Program-made: the position numbers and the translations under genes
Notes under the pieces: model-generated
What the model was told of the DNA's origin: nothing
The model's input: the letters and a program-made list of their open reading frames with translations, nothing else
Database searches by the model: none
From: Onthophagus taurus
Lineage: Eukaryota > Arthropoda > Insecta > Coleoptera > Scarabaeidae
Length of the DNA: 64,000 nucleotides
Direction: 5' to 3'
Assembly: GCF_036711975.1 (NCBI RefSeq)
Contig: NC_091971.1
Location: 4,285,501 to 4,349,500, forward strand
Shown: piece by piece, positions 21,527-32,200 of the stretch
How the letters are laid out: every line of letters starts with the position of its first letter
Numbering within the stretch: position 1 is the stretch's first letter

Positions 21527-22228
21527 ATTTATTTATTATTTATTTATCATTTATTGCCACAGACAAAAATACAAAATTACATAAGATACACTTAACTTAA
21601 ACAGTATCAGCAAATGGATCATTTTATCGCACAAGCGATCTCTGCCAAATGACCCAACAGAACAAACAAAATAAAAATAGTATTTGCTGAATATGGCAAG
21701 TAGTGACAATTAGATATTATTAACATCACCAAATAAGATTAAGCAAGAAAAGAAAAACAAAGAGAAAAATAAAGAAAAGACACAAAAAGAGAGATAGAGA
21801 GCGACTAAAAGAAACTAAAAGAATCTGCCGGATATCAGTTGCCAACAAGTGAGAGCAGTTGAAGAGAGGAAAAAAAGAGAAAGACAAAGAACAAAGAATC
21901 AGGAAACAGCCAGTTGAAGGGCAAGCAAGTGGCTCTTTAAAACATGTCTAAAATTAGTAATTCTAGAAATATTACGAATTTCAGAAGGCAGTCCATTCCA
22001 CAGCGCAATCGACTATACTGTAAATGATCTATGATAAATTTCAGTGCTATGAACGGGAAATGTAAGAATAGTATCAGAACGTGAACGAGTAGCGAGCTCA
22101 TGAGTTGATAATTGCTGGATTATCTCATATTCTCCATGATGAATCAACATCTTCCTGTATATCCCTAAACATCGTACTTGATATATCCAAGCATCATCCC
22201 TGATACTTTTTTCGTCTTTCAACATAAA
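21527..22228 (-). mobile_element. 5'-truncated non-LTR retrotransposon, 3' end, minus strand
   Basis: On the minus strand the frame after about 22020 reads SIALWNGLPSEIRNISRITN then FRHVLKSHLLAL. This is the typical C-terminus of ORF2 in jockey-like elements. It is followed by a 3' UTR and a tail made of AATAAATGATAAATAAATAA at 21527-21556. Codons to the right (to 22228) belong to the region between RT and C-terminus, with one frame change near 22020. It abuts a plus-strand RT fragment at about 22250. Confidence 0.8.
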
Positions 22229-22254
22229 GCTACACTTTCACAAAAAGTGTATTT

Positions 22255-23060
22255 CTTTTTAAATTTTGAGTCGTAGATCTAAAAAATTGATAGCTGCTGA
22301 TTACAGAGCTTATCTGAGTTTTATTCAGGCAGATGTGTTGGGGAAACCAAAAAAGATATGATCGTTTGTTAATAGCAAAAAGGGTTATGCTCATCCGGCA
22401 TGCCAACCTCAATGACTTCCTTTGATGGAACCATAGTTGACTCGTGTCCTGCGATTTCTTGTTCTTTCTCGGATTACTTCTCCTCTGTTTTTGTAGGTGG
22501 CACAATCAACAGCTTAGTGGTTGCCTAAGACTCTGGAGTTTTGTCGTGATTTTCCGCTAATGCTCTTCTTAGTCAGGAATATCTTAGTCTTTCTATTTCT
22601 CACTCTACAATCAATGAACAACATCGTTTCCTGTCTGAGCGATCGTTGGAGTCTAATCTGTTGTCCTATGTAAACTTTATTCATTCTGCTTTAAACGAGG
22701 ATACTCAGATTGACGCAATCTACACCGACTTAGGAGTAGCCTTCGACAAAATCGATCATACTATTTTTGTACAGAAACTTTTCTCCTTTGATATTTCAGA
22801 TGGTCTTGTTCATTGGATTATGTATGTCGTATTTATCTAATAGAAGTCAGGCGGTCAGGATTGGTAGCTTTATATCTGGTTACAAACCTATCACATTCGG
22901 TGTGCCTCATGGCAGTCATCTTGGACCCTTATTATTTGTTATGTACATAAACGATATTTCTTGTTGTTTTAAATTTTCTAAGTTTTTACTCTATGCCGAC
23001 GAGAATACCTATAATACCTATCTGGTATTTCACAAGATTATACCTAATATCTTCTAATAT
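22255..23060 (+). pseudogene. Non-LTR retrotransposon ORF2 fragment with RT domain, broken
   Basis: Pieces in order: KLIAADYRAYLSFIQAD and SFVNSKKGY (linker before RT, about 22265-22400); INEQHRFLSERSLESNLLSY (RT block around 22610-22660); AFDKIDHTIF (about 22740); then, after a frame change near 22825, FGVPHGSHLGPLLFVMYIND and LLYADENTY (22890-23010). The catalytic YADD is changed to YADE in this copy. Internal stops and frameshifts confirm it is dead. The 3' part is missing. Confidence 0.85.
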
Positions 23061-23080
23061 CGTTTCTGACCATTCCAACC

Positions 23081-23334
23081 TTAATGAATGTGTAAATGAC
23101 AGTCGTACTTTAACGATAAGATTTTATTTATGTTTTTCATTATTTTACATTTTTAATCACCATTAAAACGGTTAGAATAAAGGTTGGAAGAAAATAATAT
23201 GATAAAGAGAAAACATAAAATCGTATAACGTGGTTTCCTGAGGATGGCATTAACACGCCGAAACCGGTAGAAATTGAAAAACATAAATAAAATCTTTCAT
23301 CGTTAAAGTACGACTGTCATTTATACATTCATTA
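23081..23334. mobile_element. Short foldback element of about 250 bp with a central hairpin
   Basis: The left arm at 23081-23138 (AATGACAGTCGTACTTTAAC and onward) is repeated inverted at 23276-23334 (GTTAAAGTACGACTGTCATT). In the centre, GGTTTC (23232-23237) pairs with GAAACC (23260-23265) around GGC...GCC, giving a compact hairpin. No coding sequence. Confidence 0.75.
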
Positions 23335-23389
23335 ACACACACAATGATAAAAGGGAATCAAAACACAAATATTCTCAACATTATTTATG

Positions 23390-23765
23390 CCATCCTTCAA
23401 CATCGTCACTAACATCTCTCATATATATAGCTTTCCTAATCATCTTTCCAGTCATCCATCAAGATTCCCCTTGATATTTCTTAATATCATACTTGATATA
23501 TCTCATCATCATCTTTGATATCACTTAATGCAGTCCCTGATATTTTAGATGATCACCCCTGGTGTTCTCTAACATATCTCAACAAAATTCGTCTTTTCTC
23601 TTTAATATCTACTAATATCGTCATTGAGATATCTAATTATTGTTCTTGGTGTCTTTCAACGTGCACCATCCAATACATCATTGTCTTCTACAACATCTTC
23701 ATTACTCAACATCATCTTCGATATTTCTTAACATCATTCAGAAAACCACCCAGAAGGCTTCATCT
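23390..23765. repeat. Degenerate ATC-rich repeat
   Basis: Irregular repeats of about 20-25 bp built on GATATTTCTTAATATCAT and CATCATCTTTGATATC. The units are too diverged for a precise period. The downstream stretch to 24060 is AT-rich with no feature recognised. Confidence 0.5.
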
Positions 23766-24059
23766 TAAGTCTGAATTAATATCTACCATTATAACTCTGA
23801 AATTTGACTGAAAATATTTAATTCTGCCATAATTTTTATATGATTATTTGGATACACAAAAACACCAGGAAATATAATCTCCTCCACAAATTTTCATCTC
23901 CAGACTAAATCACGTAACCATTCCAATTAGAATCATTTAACCGTCGCAACCTGTTTATCTTTCTATTTCTAGTAATTTTAATAAAAACCTTTCCAACCAC
24001 AATCAAATCGTCATATCATCAAATCATCACACAAATAAATTTGTAAACAAACTTAGATT

Positions 24060-24463
24060 GGCGACTACCAATTAGCGCATTTCGTAGACTACGTAACGAA
24101 ACCCGAAAAATGATGAAAAGTGTTAACAGTTCAAGTACGCGAAACGTTCCCGCTGTCTGTTAACAGAGTGTTAATTATGAACCGACGGCGAAAACCGTTT
24201 CTAAAATAGTTTTTTTTTTCCTATTCGGTTTATCGAAGAAGGTTGGTCGTGAAAACGTAACGATATCGGTACCGCCTAATACGAAATCATTAAAAAAAAA
24301 CCCTAAAGTAAACACGGAAAGAATAAAGAGAAAGAAATAAACGTGAAACGGTTGTTTTTTGTTGAGTCGCGCGCGTTCGAGATAATATGTGTATTATTGG
24401 TGGTAATAACAAGGAGACGAAGAGACAATTGAGATTATTTTTTTCAGCGATATTTGGCGGATT
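24060..24463 (+). promoter_or_regulatory. Immediate 5' flank of byn, with a possible 5' UTR splice acceptor
   Basis: This 400-bp block is richer in CpG than its surroundings. A polypyrimidine tract ending TTTTTTCAG at 24447 lies 16 bp before the start codon, so the coding exon may be exon 2 of a transcript with a remote 5' UTR exon. Alternatively the block is itself the proximal promoter; no TATA box at a convincing distance is seen. Confidence 0.4.
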
Positions 24464-27400
24464 ATGGCTCAGCATATTTTGTCGGCCGTCGAGTCTGAAA
24501 TTTCTTCGGTTAAATCCAAGGGGGACTCCACCGAACGGGATTTATGCGTTACATTGGATGATCGAGAACTTTGGGTGCGGTTTCAGTGTTTTACCAACGA
24601 GATGATTGTTACAAAAAGTGGAAGGTAAGTTATTATTTAATTCTATATTTATATACTTTTAACAAGATGATGTTAAGTAATTAATTATACCAACAAAAAA
24701 ATTTAACATATAGTGTTCGCCAAAAAGATAGCAACATTCTCTTTTTTTTTTTTTGATTTTATTGCACCTTTGCTTAATCAGATAAAATTGTACACTTCTT
24801 ATTGTAACTTAAATCGATGCCTCTTGATTGAACCTCAGCCGCAAGCGATCTCGGCTTAATTAATCAAAAGATCTACAACTTCAGTTGATACAGCCGAGGC
24901 GCTACAATATGATGATTAGTTTCATGTTAATGAATTTCACTTAAGATGCAACTGTTACTTCTAGTTTTAATTGTTATACAGCACTAGATCAAGAACTAGA
25001 ATTATTTTAGTTCTTCTCAAATGTTTCTAGGTCTAATGTTAGTTCTAGTGACAATGCAAGTGCAAAACTAGAACTAACACTATACCTAGAACTAGAATCA
25101 TTTGGGTTTAGTCGCACGTCTCTAAAGACGGCTAGTTAGTCCTGCATAGTAGCAGTGCTAGTATAAAACTAGAGCTAATACTATACCTAGAACTAGAATC
25201 ATTCGGGTTTAGCCGTCTTTAGAGACGTGCGGCTAAACCCCAATGATTCTAGTTCTAGGTTTAGTGTTAGTTCTAGTGATAGTGCAACACTAGACCGAGA
25301 ACTAGAAACATTCGGATTTGGCCGTACGTCTCTCAAAATGGCTAAACCCAAATGACTCCAGTTCTAGGTCTAATGTTAGTTCTAGTGATAATGCAAGTGC
25401 AAAACTAGAACTGACACTATACCTAGAACTAGAATCATTCGGGTTTAGCCGTCTTTAGAGACGTGCGGCTAAACCCCAATGATTTTAGTTCTAGGTTTAG
25501 TGTTAGTTCTAGTGATAGTGCAACATTAGACCGAGAACTAGAAACATTCGGATCTGGCCGTACGTCTCTCAAAATGGCTAAACCCAAATGACTCCAGTTC
25601 TAGGTCTAATGTTAGTTCTAGTGACAATGCAAGTGCAAAACTAGAACTGACACTATACCTAGAACTAGAATCATTCGGGTTTAGCCGCACGTCTCTAAAG
25701 ACGGCTAAACCCAAATGATTCTAGTTCTAGGTATAATGTTAGTCCTGCATAGTAACAGTGCTAGTATAAAACTAGAACCAACACTATACCTAGAACTAGA
25801 ATCATTCGGGTTTAGCCGTCTTTAGAGACGTGCGGCTAAACCCCAATGATTCTAGTTCTAGGTTTAGTGTTAGTTCTAGTGATAGTGCAACACTAGACCG
25901 AGAACTAGAAACATTCGGATTTGGCCGTACGTCTCTCAAAATGGCTAAACTCAAATGACTCCAGTTCTAGGTCTAATGTTAGTTCTAGTGACAATGCAAG
26001 TGCAAAACTAGAACTGACACTATACCTAGAACTAGAATCATTCGGGTTTAGCCGTCTTTAGAGACGTGCGGCTAAACCCAAATGATTCTAGTTCTAGGTA
26101 TAATGTTAGTCCTGCATAGTAACAGTGCTAGTATAAAACTAGAACCAACACTATACCTAGAACTAGAATCATTCGGGTTTAGCCGTCTTTAGAGACGTGC
26201 GGCTAAACCCAAATGATTCTAGTTTTAGGTCTAGTGTTAGTTCTAGTGATAGTGCAATACTAGAATTAACACTAGACCTAGTTCTAGGTATAGTGTTAGT
26301 TCTAGTTTTGCACTTGCATTGTCACTAGAACTAACACTAAACCTAGAACTAGAATAGTGCAATACTAGAATTAACACTAGACCTAGTTCTAGGTATAGTG
26401 TTAGTTCTAGTTTTGCACTTGCATTGTCACTAGAACTAACACTAAACCTAGAACTAGAATCATTGGGGTTTAGCCGCACGTCTCTAAAGACGGCTAAACC
26501 CGAATGATTCTAGTTCCAGGTCTTGTGTTAGTTCTAGTTTTATTTGTTATTCAGTGCTAAATTGTTGTATATTTTTATTGAACCAAAAGTAGAAGCTGTT
26601 TGAAATTTCGTACATTAAAATTACTCATTTCCTTCCTCGTATTAATCCGACTTTACTTTACTGGGTATAAATAAATTGATTCCGAATTAAATGCGGCAAA
26701 AACCTCCCATTTTAAATGAACCTGTATCTAAAATACTTAAGATGTAACTGTTAGTTCTAGTTTTAATTGTTGTACAGCGCTAGACCAAGAGGTAGAATCA
26801 TTGAGGTTTAGTCGTCTTAAGAGACATACGGCTAAATCCAAATATTTCTAGTTCTAATGTTAGTTCTAGTGACAGTGCAAGTGTAAAACTAGCCATATTT
26901 AGAGACGTGCGAAACCAAAGAAAAGAAGGTGTTGCTATCTTTTTGGCGGACACTGTATAATATTAATAATTTAAAGATTTGTATTCTAAAGATTTTATAT
27001 AAAGCCAATAATTTCTAAATAACGAGAGCTTTTGTAGTAAAAGAATCCACAACAATACTTTTAAAAAGATGAAATTTTAGTAAGAAACGCGGTTAAGGTT
27101 AACTATTTAAAGAAACAGGTAAGTTTTGAAAAGAAACCTTTACCCTATTTTTATGATGGGTTATTGGTACATCCTCAATAAAGTGTTATAAACGTTGACA
27201 ATGTTTTCAAGAATATCCAACAAAAAAATACTGATTGAGGTTCGAACCTTATTATTCCTTTTTATGACACCAACCAAAACAAATTTTCGTTCTTTTAGTG
27301 CTTAAAAATTTTAATTTTCGATTGTAACAACTTAAAAATTATTCTTTTTTCCTTGTCGTTTTACCCACGCGTGAAATAAAGTTTTATTACTTTATTAATT

Positions 27401-28844
27401 TATTCATCACTTTCTAAATTTATTGCATGTTTTTAGCTTGAAATTATTTATAAATTTATTAATTTTTTTTTCAGACGAATGTTTCCAGTTGTAAAAGTGT
27501 CGGTATCCGGTTTAGATCCAAAAGCAATGTACACAGTTCTTTTAGAATTCGTTCAAATAGACCCACATCGATGGAAATACGTGAACGGGGAATGGGTACC
27601 AGGCGGAAAGGCGGAAGTACCACCATCAAACCCTATTTACATCCATCCAGAATCGCCGAATTTCGGAGCGCATTGGATGAAAGAACCTATTTCGTTCGCG
27701 AAAGTTAAACTGACCAATAAGTGTAACGGTAACGGACAGATTATGTTGAATTCATTGCACAAATACGAACCTAGGGTGCATTTGGTGAGGGTTGGTACTG
27801 AACAACGAAGAGTGATGACGTTTCCGTTTCCTGAAACACAATTTATCGCCGTTACAGCTTATCAAAACGAAGAAGTTACTTCGTTAAAAATTAAATATAA
27901 TCCTTTTGCGAAAGCGTTTTTAGATGCTAAAGAAAGACCTGAAGGGATTTATAGCCAGAGGGAGTATAGCCCTCCTTATAGTCAACAACAATCTCAATAT
28001 ACTCAATGTAAGTTATTTAAACATTAATTATTTTAACAAAAATAATTTTTATTATTTTTAGACGGTTCTTGGTTCCTTCCTCACCAACCGATTTATCCAT
28101 CAGCAACAGCCACCGTGCAATTATCAACGGATAGATACTCATCCCCCACAATAAGAAACGGGAGATATCCTACTGTAACAGGAACTGTTCAGTTAACATC
28201 TTGCGAAAGATTTCCGAGTGGATCAAATTTGCGAAATAACAGAGCATCTCCATATCCAACCATCCAACAAAGACCCAAATCTAGTTCTGTATCGCCACCT
28301 AATGGTAATTATTTCAAATTTTAATTACAACCAATCTTATCTTATTTTCTTTTCAGTGTATAACCCCCCAGATCACGTCCAACAATCACCAATTTACAGT
28401 AACACAAACACCACATCTTACACAAGCTGGTCATCATCACTCCAACCTCAATCCTCATCAGCAATGAGTCCCACAATAAACTGTTGGTCTTTAACTTCAA
28501 GTCCACCCCCTCCGCATCAAATTTCCGCGCAAACCACCCCGAATCAATCTCCAACTCACCCAGTTTATCATCAACCGATTACAAACCTTACAAATATATC
28601 TTATACAGGGTATTATAACCAAGATTTAACTTACGCTCATTATCAAGGACCAGAATACGTTCATATAGAAGGGTATTCGGCCCCCGTTGATGCTGAAAGA
28701 CCTACAACGATTGTGTATCAAGAAGATGTGAGCATCGAGAAGGGGACTGAATATCAAGATAGTCAACAATCTCAGCCAGAATCTCCAGCTTCAAACTCAA
28801 GCACACCAAGACACGATACGTGGACGCCGCAAAGTCATATTTAA
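24464..28844 (+). CDS. byn: Brachyury / brachyenteron T-box transcription factor
   Basis: Nuclear DNA-binding protein that in insects specifies hindgut and posterior mesoderm. Exons 24464-24624, 27475-28007, 28062-28304 and 28357-28844 give 474 aa. The T-box spans about residues 27-210, from [20 protein letters not shown] through [61 protein letters not shown] and [17 protein letters not shown] to [13 protein letters not shown]. This diagnostic set fits Brachyury rather than Tbx2/6/20 classes. The intron at SGR|RMFP is a placement I recall as common in T-box genes. The C-terminal half is rich in Ser, Pro, Gln and Tyr (activation-type, disordered). The N-terminus is short. The first intron (2.85 kb) is mostly a transposon. 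An AATAAA at about 29146 follows the stop. Confidence 0.96.
24711..26955. mobile_element. TIR element filled with palindromic repeats, in byn intron 1
   Basis: The left TIR TAGTGTTCGCCAAAAAGATA (24711) matches the inverted right TIR CAGTGTCCGCCAAAAAGATA (ending 26955) over about 27 bp. TA flanks both ends, as in Tc1/mariner. The interior (about 24960-26530) is an array of CTAGAACTAGAATCATTCGG followed by a hairpin GTTTAGCCGTCTTTAGAGAC-GTGCGGCTAAAC, in alternating orientation, with spacers TTAGTTCTAGTGATAGTGC. At 24834-24920 is a copy of the CCTCAGCCGCAAGCGATCTC module. At 26530-26740 is a fragment shared, inverted, with 47440-47640, including a remnant of that family's TIR. No transposase is visible. 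Confidence 0.85.
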
Positions 28845-29246
28845 TTAATTTTGATAAAATTTACATTGATATTAATCCTTTTTTTGTGAATATAGTATTC
28901 CAATAAGATTTATTTTTAATTTAATCCTTTAAATTCAAAAATATTAAAAAACAGGTTAGAATGAGCCATCTATTAAGCAAGTTGATGTATTAGTAAGTCG
29001 GTATAACAGAAATCTATGTGGTTCTTAATACTTTAAGTGTACTTTAAATAATGTTTAAATTTCTTTAAACGATTTAAAATACATAAATAAGATTATTTTG
29101 TAAATATTTTTCAATTAAAACCTATTTCATTTAATATAAAACCTTAATAAATACTTGTGATTATCTTGACGTAGCTAACTTCGCCTTAAATAAGCTGGTA
29201 TCAAAGATGTCAATTTGACAGTTGTTTAGGCGATTGTATCGCGAAA
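28845..29246 (+). other. byn 3' UTR and GOPC 5' flank, 402 bp
   Basis: This short AT-rich interval separates two genes on the same strand. AATAAA at about 29146 is the best poly(A) signal for byn. That leaves under 100 bp for the GOPC promoter and 5' UTR, unless transcripts overlap. No TATA box is evident before the GOPC start. Confidence 0.5.
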
Positions 29247-32200
29247 ATGGCAAGTGTGGGTTTTCGTTGGCTCGATATCCTGGAAAAGGAGTTTGATAAG
29301 GCGTTCGTGGACCTCGATTTGGCCATAGGTAAGTTACCGGGGAAACAAGAAACGTTTTTCTTACATTTTTTTGTCAAAAAACACAATCGGACGTTGCTAC
29401 CGCTACATTATTTTGTAATGCATATTGACACGAAAACCGATTTTCACTCATCGTGTTTTTCATCGTATCACTTAACAACGTGTTTTCATTAGTTTTCTCG
29501 GTTATTTTCCACAGGCGATTTGGATCCGGAAGAGCCGGACATCGTTTATAACGTTCGACAAAAATTATGCACTCTAAGTTCGTGTTTTGCTCAACTTACG
29601 CATAAGGCCCAAACAATTTTCCAGAATAGCGCAAAAATCGAGGTAAGTTTTAACGTTTTATGTGTAGTTTCATTTATAAAGTTGTTTTAATTCGGTGTAT
29701 TTTTAATGTTTTTTGAGGAAGTTGTATAGTTGTTATCTTCGGATTAAAATAGCTTTATTGTGTTATTTAACTAATATCTTATCAATTTTTGTTGTGTTAA
29801 CATTAAAAAAGATTCACAATTAATTTTTTTGGCACATTAAATGAGTTTATTTTTGGTAAAAAAATTAATAGGTGTTTTGTGATGTTATGGAACTATTTGA
29901 ATGTGTGAGATTTATTATTTTATAGCATATATTTTGTGATATTCCCATTGGGGGTAATAAAATTGAATTAGAAACGTCAAAAAGAGATTTATATTTCTTT
30001 ATTGTTTTGATTTAGGCAACCAAACATGCACTGTGTTTTAAAGTATGAAGAAGAAGTGGTGGTCTACAACTCACATATTATGTTTTACCCACTGTGGTTA
30101 TATTAATCTGTTTGTAGCCTACTAAAGTCTTCTACCAGTAATATTTAGTTTTTTGTAGTTTTTGTTATTTGGGACGTCTTTGAAGTCAGTCAAGATTCTT
30201 TCTTCCATCACTTTCAAGTCCCTGTTGCTGTTTTCCCTGGCCTTTTATTTTCTTCTTTCTGCCATAAGCTAGAGAATAGAGCTAAAAGTTACTAAAACTT
30301 AGGTTGATACAAAATCTCTGTTAATACATAATGTATTAACTTCTTGATGGCATCATCAAGAAAAATCTGGGAATTATAATCAATAATGTCCTGGCAGTTT
30401 CAAATTCAACTTACCTCTACTTCATGAAACCACCAATTTAATTAATTGCCAGAAATTGTAATTTAATGGATTGAAATATGTTAAATAAATATATAAAGAT
30501 GGTTGAAAACAATATTTTGCAACACAACATTTAATTACAGAATAAATCACTTTTAATAAACAATATTAGTAAATAAAAATTTTAATTCGTTTTGGTTATA
30601 TTAACATTATTTACATTATCTGTAGAATTATTGATTAATGTTGTAGCTAAATCAGTAATATTTGTGGAAATTGTAAAATTTCTCAAAAAAATATCATTAA
30701 TTAATTGATCAATTCTAGGATTTCGCGTTATGTTTTCTTCAGGAAGATTGTCTTGAATTACATTTCCTTGAGTAACGTTTTCTTCAGATACGTTTCCTTG
30801 ATTAATATTTTCTTGTGTACCATTTAATGGATTAACATCTCCATCATTTCCATTAGTACAATTAATTGATGTTCGTACATCAATCGGTAAATCTAAGCAA
30901 TTAATCGAGGTGTTATTTGAATCATTAGGAAAAACGATCGAATCTATTCCCGTGGTGTTAATACAATTTAAACGATATCGTACATCGATCGGAAGATCAA
31001 GGCAATTAACTGGAACCTTGGTGTCATTAAAAATGATTAAATTTGTGTTATTAAAGATCTGGGGATGTTTCGTTTCCATTTGATTCATAGAAACGATTAT
31101 TTTATATCTGATGTCCTCCAAAATGCGATTTAAACCCTCGAAATTTTCTTTGATCATTTCCTCCTTTGATTGCAATTTTAAATTGTCAATGAGTGATTTT
31201 ATTTCTTGGGCGTTCGGAAAAGTTTCTCGCACGTTCGTTTTAACGTTGGTGTTAATGTCGATGGATAGGCTTTGTAAGTCTTTTAACGACGCTATTATCT
31301 CCTCGAGTTTTTCGTCGAACGAGTCGTCGGTGTTTTGCTCGTTTATCGAGTTTTGTAACGTTTCTAAACTGCTTGTTATTGCGGATAGGGTGTTGTCAAA
31401 CTTTTTCTCGAAGTTGTAGTCTTTCTGAAGTAATGAAGCGACGGTTTTTATTGTATCGACTGTTGATTTTCTCATGTATTGGTCGTGGTTTTTTAAAATT
31501 TGTTCTATTCTTCTTACATCTTTTGGTTCAACAACTGTTCTAAAATTTAAAAAAATATATATATTAAATTCATTTTATTCATGATGAATTTTTTGAATTG
31601 GTGTTTATTTCTTACATGATTCATTTTTTACTTCCAGTTTCATGATTATATTCGGAAAATCGCGGTTTACTTATTTTTTTGTTTATCTTATAAATGCGTA
31701 ATAACTAATATCAATTTATGTATTGATAAAATTGGTTTGCATATTGATATTAATAAAAATATAAATCAACAAAGATTGAAAATTAATATTTGTCATAAAC
31801 CAAAGATCATAAAATGATTATTATATAGAAAAACTTACTTTTCTGAAAAAGTTTCTAACAATTTCTCAAGAACTTCGCCAATTTTCGATTCTAGTTGGGC
31901 TTCATCTTTTTGCACTCTATAACAGCTTTCTAGAAAGGTGTTTTGCGCCGACATTACGCTGTTAAAGTTATTATCCATTTTCTTTTCTAATTCTTCTAAT
32001 TTTTCTCTACCTTTCGAATCTATAAAAAATTAAGTTAAAATAAACATTTAATTAATTTTATCATTCTTTATTTACTATCAACTAAGTGATGATTTCCAGC
32101 CATTCGACCAACTTCTATTGTTAACGCTCTTAAACCACTTTGAACTTCATATCGACTCTGATTTGTTACTAAACCAATGCTTCTTACATAATTTTCTATT

